DNA of 15,090 nt from Methylobacter sp. (lineage in GTDB: Bacteria; Pseudomonadota; Gammaproteobacteria; Methylococcales; Methylomonadaceae): assembly GCA_028714995.1 (NCBI GenBank), contig JAQTLI010000016.1, forward strand, positions 1 through 15,090. The letters run 5' to 3'. Position 1 is the first letter of the stretch; the number at the start of each line of letters is the position of its first letter. Positions 6,214 to 11,569 of the stretch are shown one piece after another. The notes beneath the pieces are model-generated. The model was given only the letters and a program-made list of their open reading frames with translations, was not told where the DNA came from and did no database searches. The translations under genes were made by a program, and so were the position numbers.

Positions 6214-6766
6214 AGCGGCTAAAATTTATTTCAACGCCAACACATCCCCCCTTAATTTTAGTGTCATACAAATTCCTGGTAGTGGGCCAAACCTGTGACT
6301 TGGCATGAATATCGACGCCAAACCCTACCTTATTGATAAGCAGCCCAATGACCGTATCATGCATCAAAGCCGACTTGGAAAAACAGATGGTTTTCCTTGT
6401 CAAACGCTTGATCCAAGTTCGTAGATTCAAGTTTTTGCGTTCAATTTTCTGGGTGTTCCGCTTGCCAACCTGATGTTTGGCAGTGTCTAAATGGCGCTCG
6501 TAGGCACCCCAATCATCGGTGTAATAACGGGTAATGTTGAACGGTTGAAGCAATGCCTTCAGTTGCTTGAAGACCTCATCTTTACGCCTACCAAAGACAT
6601 ACGCCAGTATTGTGCTAGTCACATGATCAATTGCGTACCACAGCCAACGCTGCTCCGATTTCTTGCCCACATAAGACCACTGTTCGTCTATTTCCGCTTC
6701 ACAGAAGGCTTCCAACCTAACTTCCATGCCACGTGACGCAGCCAGTGTATTAACAATAGGGTTCAC
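6212..6766 (-). CDS. insB: IS1-family InsB (transposase catalytic part)
   Basis: This is the DDE-type catalytic half of the IS1 transposase. Motifs present are EIDEQWSYVGKK (first Asp), YYTDDWGAY (second Asp) and the RNTQKIERKN segment (Glu). It is normally made as an InsA-InsB fusion by -1 slippage on the A8 run opposite 6786-6793. After the shift the minus strand reads LKKKQTILTQVNPIVNTL, joining cleanly to this frame. The ATG at 6766 overlaps the insA stop and is probably not the main start. The frame has no stop inside the element: the last 21 residues (from RNLYDTKIKGG) and the TAA are encoded by target DNA beyond the left end at 6278. The catalytic part looks intact. Confidence 0.88.
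   Translation of the reverse strand: MNPIVNTLAASRGMEVRLEAFCEAEIDEQWSYVGKKSEQRWLWYAIDHVTSTILAYVFGRRKDEVFKQLKALLQPFNITRYYTDDWGAYERHLDTAKHQVGKRNTQKIERKNLNLRTWIKRLTRKTICFSKSALMHDTVIGLLINKVGFGVDIHAKSQVWPTTRNLYDTKIKGGCVGVEINFSR
6270..6277. repeat. Left 8-bp target-site duplication of the IS1 element
   Basis: AAATTCCT immediately outside the left terminal repeat; identical to 7094-7101. Confidence 0.85.
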
Positions 6767-7093
6767 CTGTGTAAGTATGGTTTGCTTTTTTTTAGCGTGC
6801 TGATGACGGTGTTTTTGTTAATCCCCAACACCCGCCCCGTATCACGAATACCGCTGCCATTGATCGCCATCTCTACCACTTGGCGTTTGACACCAGGCAC
6901 ATAGGCTTTATAGCGATAATCAAGAAGGAATGTCTTGATTGAACAACCCTCAATATGGCATCGGTAACGTTGTGTTCCTTGCTCGGTACGGCCGGACTTT
7001 GTAATGTGGTTGCTGCAACACTCGGGGCAGACGATTTCTTGATAGCATGTCATGAGCTAATAATACAACAAACTACAGATTTAACCCATTACC
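6278..7093 (-). mobile_element. Complete IS1-family insertion sequence (816 bp)
   Basis: The left end starts GGTAGTGGGCCAAACCTGTG (6278 onward). The right end, read inward on the minus strand from 7093, starts GGTAATGGGTTAAATCTGTA. The two agree at about 18 of the first 25 positions, mostly transition differences. Both are flanked by the same 8-bp duplication, AAATTCCT (6270-6277 and 7094-7101), which is in the size range expected of IS1 transposition. The element encodes insA and insB on the minus strand with an A8 slippery run (T8 at 6786-6793 on the + strand). The intact duplication suggests a fairly recent insertion with no later rearrangement at either end. It landed 12 bases beyond the stop codon of the fic gene, so fic is not interrupted. 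Confidence 0.9.
6763..7053 (-). CDS. insA: IS1-family InsA (DNA-binding regulator part)
   Basis: A 96-aa protein with an N-terminal zinc-finger-like arrangement (C9-P-E-C12 with C32 and C37) and a helix-turn-helix near the C-terminus (GSGIRDTGRVLGINKNTVIS). Alone it binds the element ends and represses; fused to InsB by frameshifting at the A8 run it forms the transposase. The length and organisation are those of IS1 InsA. The gene starts 40 bases inside the right end of the element (7093), which leaves room for the terminal promoter. No lesion is seen. Confidence 0.88.
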   Translation of the reverse strand: MTCYQEIVCPECCSNHITKSGRTEQGTQRYRCHIEGCSIKTFLLDYRYKAYVPGVKRQVVEMAINGSGIRDTGRVLGINKNTVISTLKKSKPYLHR

Positions 7094-7101
7094 AAATTCC
7101 T
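7094..7101. repeat. Right 8-bp target-site duplication of the IS1 element
   Basis: AAATTCCT directly outside the right terminal repeat, identical to 6270-6277. Confidence 0.85.
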
Positions 7102-7113
7102 AAAATCCCACAC

Positions 7114-8310
7114 TTAGTTCTCTGCAAATAGCTTTGGAAATAGGAATTCGACAGATCCACTACCGAAATGGAGCGATACGGGACCTTTAGGTGTTTCAGA
7201 CTGTAGAATTCCATCATTGATTAAACTTGAAAGAACCATACGGGCACTGCGCTCTTTCAATCCAGTAATGCGTTCGGCTTCACCACGAGGCATCTCGCCC
7301 TGAATGAGTACCCTTTCCAAAATAAAAAAGGCCTCTGGTTTTAAACCCTGGCTTTCCACATAGCCTTTGAGGCGCTCAGCTAACCGGTCGAATTCGAATA
7401 ACCCGGTCATGAAGTTCACCTGATCGAGGCACACTTCCAAAAACCAGTGTATAAACTCGACCAATGCCTTTTGGGATAAGTTTCCACGGCCATCCAAGTC
7501 GCCTTGTCGCGGCGTATCGGCATAATCCATCTTATTCTTGTAATCTTGCCGGCTTTCCAAACCACGAGCGAGACCCCGTGACACTGACCAAAGCCCTGAT
7601 GCGCCGATTCCTGCGGTTAGCCCCATCGCATGGCTCATTAATCGACTGACACGACCATTTCCGTCAGGAAATGGGTGAATATAGGCCAAGCGATGGTGCG
7701 AGGCGGCCATGGCGATAATCTGCGCGCCCTTACCCATCGTAGCCAATCGATAGCGCTGCTCGAAGTAGCGCATAAACTCATCAACACGCTCGCTGCGAGG
7801 CGGAATATGCCTTCCTACCGAGACATCGTGTTCAGACCGAGAACGAAACTCCCCCGGCTCCATTCGAAATCTACGATCTCCGTTCTCAATCCAAAGCATG
7901 GATTCTGACGCATCACGGTAAAATTCACGGTGCAACCAGCACAAGAACTCGATCGACGCCGGTTCTGGCATATGCCCTGCCGCATAGAGCCTATCAATCG
8001 TTCGTTGTAACCTGACATGAGCACGTGCTTCGATTTGAAAATCACGGCGCAATTCGTCTTTTTCCAGATCATCCGCCAATGCCCGTTCAATATCCCTTGG
8101 TTTCGTATTATGCCCTTCGATAAGGTTCGAGTAATAGCAATTCATAATCCGAACCAGCTCAGCTAGACTAGCGGCCGTGCGCGGATGTAACCTGTTAGCA
8201 ATTCTTTCTGATGACGCTGTTAGATTCGCGATTAGATCTGTAATTCCGATCGGAATGCTTTCAAGCAAGCAGGGTTCGATTCGATAAGGCGTTTCAATGG
8301 ATAGTGGCAT
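7114..8310 (-). CDS. Fic/DOC family protein (likely AMP transferase) with N-terminal inhibitory motif and winged helix
   Basis: The 398-aa protein has the canonical Fic active site H212-P-F-P-D-G-N-G-R220-V-S-R223 (HxFx[D/E]GNGRxxR). It also has the inhibitory helix motif S61-x-x-x-E65-G66 in the N-terminal part, placing it in the class II, self-inhibited Fic architecture. A substrate-flap segment precedes the active site (PGEFRSRSEHDVSVGRHIPP, residues 152-171). The C-terminus (about 325-385) resembles a winged helix-turn-helix (GEAERITGLKERSARMVLSS), as in stand-alone bacterial Fic proteins. Such enzymes usually transfer AMP from ATP to a hydroxyl side chain of a target protein; the target is unknown. 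The start at 8310 fits family N-termini but has only a weak ribosome-binding site. The gene appears intact and monocistronic, with IS1 inserted just past its stop. Confidence 0.9.
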   Translation of the reverse strand: MPLSIETPYRIEPCLLESIPIGITDLIANLTASSERIANRLHPRTAASLAELVRIMNCYYSNLIEGHNTKPRDIERALADDLEKDELRRDFQIEARAHVRLQRTIDRLYAAGHMPEPASIEFLCWLHREFYRDASESMLWIENGDRRFRMEPGEFRSRSEHDVSVGRHIPPRSERVDEFMRYFEQRYRLATMGKGAQIIAMAASHHRLAYIHPFPDGNGRVSRLMSHAMGLTAGIGASGLWSVSRGLARGLESRQDYKNKMDYADTPRQGDLDGRGNLSQKALVEFIHWFLEVCLDQVNFMTGLFEFDRLAERLKGYVESQGLKPEAFFILERVLIQGEMPRGEAERITGLKERSARMVLSSLINDGILQSETPKGPVSLHFGSGSVEFLFPKLFAEN

Positions 8311-8341
8311 GCCGATCTTCTAATCTCATAACATATTGTTT

Positions 8342-8371
8342 TTATAAGATTAAGTATACTATCTTTTTCAA
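8342..8371 (-). promoter_or_regulatory. Possible promoter of the fic gene
   Basis: On the minus strand TTGAAA (8371-8366) is followed, after 18 bases, by TTATAA (8347-8342), about 30 bases upstream of the ATG. It sits in an AT-rich stretch, so chance matches are likely. Confidence 0.35.
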
Positions 8372-8600
8372 ATTTTGCCGATTCTTTTGCCGATTACAGA
8401 AATTAACTTAATTTATTGTTTTAATTAATATTTGTTTGCTAATTGTACGGTATTTGTGCCGATTTCAATTGAACAGCCAGCGAGTTGACAGCTAAGCCTG
8501 TTGACGCTTGTTGAAATTTGATCATTTAGAGCAATAAGCTTTTCAACCCCTATTCCTGGTCAAAATTAAACCGGTACGGGTGGTCAATTTTCAACAAGCA
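8372..8600. other. AT-rich intergenic region with TTGA/TCAA repeats
   Basis: No gene is seen between the fic promoter region and the small ORF at 8601. Bases 8380-8460 are AT-rich. From 8484 the sequence carries repeated TTGAC words (8485, 8501) and then the left arm of a 27-bp inverted repeat. Confidence 0.4.
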
Positions 8601-8607
8601 TCAACAG
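8498..8607. repeat. 27-bp inverted repeat pair (24/27 match), 56-bp spacer
   Basis: The left arm 8498-8524 begins CTGTTGACGCTTGTTGAAA. The right arm 8581-8607 is its reverse complement apart from three changes (its complement reads CTGTTGATGCTTGTTGAAAA). It ends exactly where the truncated small ORF at 8601-8807 loses similarity to its presumed family. It may be a transcript hairpin, a protein-binding dyad or the ends of a small lost insertion. Confidence 0.6.
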
Positions 8608-8807
8608 TCCAGGATCATCATTAGCCGATCAACAGCCTCATCAACGGTTTCCGGCTGCTGAAAGTTTTGCTGAAAATTGTCTGACCAGTTTTTAATCAAT
8701 TTAACTTCACTCCAGAAGTGAAGAGGGCTTGAAAGAAATTGTGACAAATTAAAGACAGGGTTATCCACAGATTTTGTGGATAACCCGTTTGAATTATAAA
8801 GTGCCAC
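8601..8807 (-). pseudogene. Small ORF, possibly a truncated DUF6794-like gene
   Basis: A GTG-initiated 68-codon frame begins directly after the TAA of the 128-aa gene (TAAGTG junction on the minus strand). Its first 20 residues are encoded by the DnaA-box dyad and neighbouring sequence and do not look conserved. The C-terminal half does look like protein: HFWSEVKLIKNWSDNF, then QQPETVDEAVDRLMMILD, then a stop. From memory, P-x-T-V-D-E-A-V-D-R-L-M-x-I-L opens a small DUF6794-like family whose proteins continue for about 60 more residues, so this would be a fragment cut at the 27-bp inverted repeat. It has no good ribosome-binding site. It could also be a chance ORF. Confidence 0.35.
8758..8786. 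promoter_or_regulatory. 29-bp perfect dyad of two consensus DnaA boxes
   Basis: GGGTTATCCACA (8758-8769), loop GATTT, TGTGGATAACCC (8775-8786). Each arm contains the consensus 9-mer DnaA box TTATCCACA, in opposing orientation. There is no long T-run on either strand, so it is a weak candidate for a terminator. It could bind DnaA, titrate it, or act as a transcript hairpin after the 128-aa gene. Confidence 0.55.
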
Positions 8808-9194
8808 TTAATGTATGCTTTCGCCCGTCCAGCGATCCCGTCCTTTCCAGAATGTGCATTCTTGGCATACCTCGCCGTCTGGATAATCAATACCTTCTTG
8901 ATGCGGACAGCCAATAATCCTATCAAACATAATGACAGACTTGGCGTTGTGCTCGGCTATGAACGCCAATAACTCTTCCATGATGATAGCTTCATTTCTT
9001 ACATCAACGTCAGATAACCAAATTTTTATTGGTTCCGGATCAGCGTTTTTGTTTGCAATAATGCCGACCGCAACTTTAGTGGCTTTTTTATCAGTAGGCC
9101 CATAGTAAGCAATCGTGGCAACAGGATGTCCTCTAAAACCTTTACGCGCTTTATTGGCTATTTTCTTTTTATTCTGTTCGGCTTTTAGGCTCAT
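8808..9194 (-). CDS. Conserved-looking hypothetical protein with C-terminal zinc site (128 aa)
   Basis: The N-terminus is very basic (MSLKAEQNKKKIANKARKGF). A beta-rich middle follows (HPVATIAYYGPTDKKATKVA), then an acidic helix (NEAIIMEELLAFIAEH). The C-terminal block C96-P-H98-x-E-G-x-D-Y-P-x-G-E-V-C110-x-x-C113 is followed by TFWKGRDRWTGE. The Cys-His-Cys-Cys set looks like a structural zinc site. I recall similar hypothetical proteins in other Proteobacteria but no function. No signal peptide or membrane helix is present. The start at 9194 has only a weak GAG-type ribosome-binding site. It lies alone on its strand, followed by a DnaA-box dyad, with the 42-bp palindrome about 104 bases upstream of its start. 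Confidence 0.75.
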   Translation of the reverse strand: MSLKAEQNKKKIANKARKGFRGHPVATIAYYGPTDKKATKVAVGIIANKNADPEPIKIWLSDVDVRNEAIIMEELLAFIAEHNAKSVIMFDRIIGCPHQEGIDYPDGEVCQECTFWKGRDRWTGESIH

Positions 9195-9297
9195 TTTTTC
9201 TCAACACAAAACCAATTTGTAGTTCAGGTAATTACTTATCATTTTTCCAATCTTAGCCGATGCTTTGGTAACTGTCATTAGCGTGGCTATTAATGCC

Positions 9298-9339
9298 CAT
9301 CCCGCCAAATATGCTGTGCACAGCATATTTGGCGGGATG
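9298..9339. repeat. Perfect 42-bp palindrome
   Basis: Left arm 9298-9318 begins CATCCCGCCAAATATGCTG. Right arm 9319-9339 is its exact reverse complement with no spacer; the centre is GTGCAC (9316-9321). No T-run follows on either strand, so it is not an ordinary terminator. It lies upstream of the 128-aa gene and could be an operator, a cruciform or a mobile-element scar. Confidence 0.9.
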
Positions 9340-9969
9340 CGGAGCTCAGGAATTTACAGAGTTGCTGGCCTATGGACGGCAGTAACTGCATAAAATCGTC
9401 ACATTTGCGCCACCCGCTCCACTGATTTGATCCGCATATTATCGCCGTCCTTCATCCCACCGATTGAAAGAGGACAGTATGCTTACGACATATCTCAAAC
9501 GCCAGATTACTCGTACAACTTACTACACCAGCTCCGCTTGGACGGTTCCGTGCGCCGGACAAGCTAATTGCCTCTCTACGAAGCATATAGAATATGTGGA
9601 GTGGTTGGAGCCGAACGACCCATGTCCTTCGGCTCCTCCGTTCGCCACTCTCCATCGGTCAATTCTGTTCGATTTGGCATTTTTCTCCAAAACACCAAAA
9701 ATTTTGACTTTGAAAGATAAAATGTCAACAGAACCTGTCATAAGCATGTCAATACCCAATTTTATCCATATATTACTGTTATTTTTCTGCACAAAATCCT
9801 TCCACCTGACTCGTATCAATCAGTAGACCGTTTTTCTGCAGTATTCTTATTTTTGAATCAACCCTCATTCCGGGATAGAACCTATGGAATAAACTTAACC
9901 TGTCATATCAGATGTCCACATGTAGCGGCATCGGTTCAGCTTCATTGAGTATTCAATTCCATAAGGTAT
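9340..9969. other. Gene-free region with strong hairpin repeat
   Basis: There is no believable gene. ORFs such as 9464-9826 have poor composition and antisense rivals. A strong imperfect hairpin lies at 9597-9654: TGGAGTGG with CCACTCTCCA outside, and GGAGCCGAA (9607-9615) with TTCGGCTCC (9628-9636) inside. Part of it (9626-9648) resembles 5796-5830. The rest, to about 9970, is AT-rich with no clear signal. The nature of the boundary with the IS110-family element is not visible. Confidence 0.45.
9597..9654. repeat. 58-bp hairpin-forming element
   Basis: The outer arms, 8 bp with one bulged T (9597-9604/9645-9654), and a perfect 9-bp inner stem (9607-9615/9628-9636) enclose the loop CGACCCATGTCC. 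It shares words with the 5796-5830 segment. It looks like a REP/MITE-type repeat unit. Confidence 0.55.
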
Positions 9970-10161
9970 CCGTCAGAGCGCCGTTAAAACTAGGGTGGAG
10001 TTTCTTTTTTAAGAACTTCAGGTTCTGTCAAAGGTCGCTCTGGCGGAAATTTTTGGCGACTCTTTTTGGATCGGGTTGTTAAGGCGGCGGCCTAGCTTTA
10101 GGCGCTTGTCTTGTCTGCATGAGCTTGTTTCTATTTTGACTAATGAAAGACATCATTTCGC
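9970..10161 (-). ncRNA. Structured region 3' of the IS110-type transposase (candidate guide RNA)
   Basis: Stem CCGTCAGAGCG/CGCTCTGGCGG (9970-9980/10036-10046, 10 of 11) encloses AGAAC/GTTCT (10012-10016/10022-10026). It is followed by GCCTA/TAGGC (10090-10094/10099-10103). IS110-family elements carry a bridge/seek RNA in non-coding DNA next to the transposase. For IS110-group elements it is usually on the 5' side, so this 3' location is a weaker match and the call is tentative. Confidence 0.3.
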
Positions 10162-11403
10162 CTATACGGCTACTGTGAACAGTTTTCGGGCATCAAAGCG
10201 TTCGCCCCGTCCCAGATACCAGAGGGCTTTGGCAAGCTTGCACATCACAGCAATAACGGTCTTGTTCTTGAACCGTGCGTCCACTTTAGCTTGGTACCAG
10301 GCTTTGGCCACCGGATCGTTTTTGATTAATCTCAGCGCAGCAAAATACAGGTATCTGCGTACCATGGAACAGCCGCGCTTGGTGATTTTGAGCTGTCCTT
10401 GGTAACGTCCGCTACTTTTCTCCTTGAGATTGAGCCCCAAGGCCTTGTGGAAACTATGAGCATTGGCGTAATTTCTGGGATCTAAACGACAACTTAGCAG
10501 TATGGCGGTAGTTACCAGACCAATACTGAGCCTCAATTCCTTCAGGCCATCGTCGGCGTTAACAATCGCTTCCAGTGCTTGTTTGGCATATGCGCATTGT
10601 TGACGATTGTGCCGCATTTCTTCGGCTAGTGCTTGCAAATAGTGCCGTTCGGTATCAAGGCAAGGTTGCCCTAATGTGGCCGCTGCGCTGCGCAAGACGC
10701 GCTCTATTTTGTCGTCTTTTAGCTGGCTTTTACCCCAAGCTCGCATCTTCTGTTCAACTTCTTGTGCTTGTCTGGTAATTCGCTCAGGCGTGCCGTAGTT
10801 GATCAACAGGCTTTCTAAGGTTACCGAATCCAAGGACAACAAAGAGAGTACTTCAGGCCAGTGTCGGCTCAAATACGCTTCCAAACGATTTTGGTTGCGC
10901 AGATATTGGCTTTGATGCAGATCGAATTCCCGCCGCAGGGCATCCAGGTTGCGCTCGTTGGCATTTGACTCCCGCCACGGTTTGCTCAAACCTTCACGGT
11001 GTAATCGCATGATGACGGTTACGGATTTGGCATCGTGCAAACTCGGAACACCGTCGTAGATTTCCCGCGCATCAAAGACCCGCTTGGCACTGATCTGATC
11101 AACGTCAAAGCCTGAGCGCCGGAACTGATAACGCATGGCATCGCCATAGGTGCTGGTGGATTCCATTACCACCGTTAGCGGACACCTGAGGCTTTCCAAG
11201 CCCGCCAACACTTCACGTGTCTGTTCCGGGTGGTTCCAGTACCAGAGTTCCGACACACTATTATCCATAGTGCTCAATAAGGCATATTGTTTTTCTTTGG
11301 CAATATCGACGGCTAACACAGCAGCACCTCCTGCCAGATTTTCCTTAACCAGGCTCCAGTTAATGTCGTTGACTTTTTTGGCACGATAATTATGCTTTTT
11401 CAT
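10162..11403 (-). CDS. IS110-type transposase/recombinase (413 aa)
   Basis: An RNA-guided DEDD recombinase of the IS110 family. The N-terminal RuvC-like domain shows A-V-D33-I-A-K-E, then V-V-M-E81-S-T-S-T-Y-G, then S-L-H-D124-A-K. A long helical middle follows, and the C-terminal Transposase_20 region carries ITKRGCSMVRRYLYFAAL and VIAVMCKLAKALWYLG. The C-terminus resembles IS110-group proteins (the IS621 side of the family) more than the IS1111 type at 14194. One of the two closely spaced aspartates usually seen before D-A (three residues upstream) is Ser121 here, perhaps a subgroup trait. The ribosome-binding site GGAGG lies 10 bases before the ATG. The ORF is full length with no frameshift. 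The element ends were not determined because this family lacks clear terminal repeats. Confidence 0.9.
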   Translation of the reverse strand: MKKHNYRAKKVNDINWSLVKENLAGGAAVLAVDIAKEKQYALLSTMDNSVSELWYWNHPEQTREVLAGLESLRCPLTVVMESTSTYGDAMRYQFRRSGFDVDQISAKRVFDAREIYDGVPSLHDAKSVTVIMRLHREGLSKPWRESNANERNLDALRREFDLHQSQYLRNQNRLEAYLSRHWPEVLSLLSLDSVTLESLLINYGTPERITRQAQEVEQKMRAWGKSQLKDDKIERVLRSAAATLGQPCLDTERHYLQALAEEMRHNRQQCAYAKQALEAIVNADDGLKELRLSIGLVTTAILLSCRLDPRNYANAHSFHKALGLNLKEKSSGRYQGQLKITKRGCSMVRRYLYFAALRLIKNDPVAKAWYQAKVDARFKNKTVIAVMCKLAKALWYLGRGERFDARKLFTVAV

Positions 11404-11569
11404 AGCGGAAATACCTCCGATGGTAGTGGTTGTGTCATTGATAACAAAACCTCTATTTTGAGGGTTCCCGCTCTTTTTTTCTTGGTGTTACTATAGCTGA
11501 CTAGCGCACGAACAATAATAAGCCATTATCTAAAGATCATGGTCTCTCTGATTTTATGTGGGGATAGCT
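11404..11569 (-). promoter_or_regulatory. 5' non-coding region of the IS110-type gene (candidate bridge RNA/RBS structure)
   Basis: 166 bases separate this transposase from the end of the next gene. On the minus strand AGCGGGAA pairs (with one bulge) with TTCCGCT just before the ATG. This puts the Shine-Dalgarno GGAGG in the enclosed loop along with a CCTC/GAGG hairpin. IS110-group elements normally encode their bridge RNA on this side, so part of it may be that RNA. Confidence 0.3.

Noticed and set aside
6206..6797. Identical 12-mer (T8 followed by AGCG) at the end of the insB frame (6206-6217) and at the IS1 frameshift site (6786-6797)
   Set aside because: One copy lies outside the element ends fixed by terminal repeats and target duplication, so it is best explained as coincidence in T-runs.
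8330..8800. Complete chromosomal or plasmid replication origin
   Set aside because: Only one pair of DnaA boxes and no rep, dnaA or clear unwinding repeats; reported only as a DnaA-box dyad.
9464..9826. 120-codon + strand and 98-codon minus-strand ORFs in the gene-free region
   Set aside because: They overlap each other, cross the 58-bp hairpin and look non-protein.
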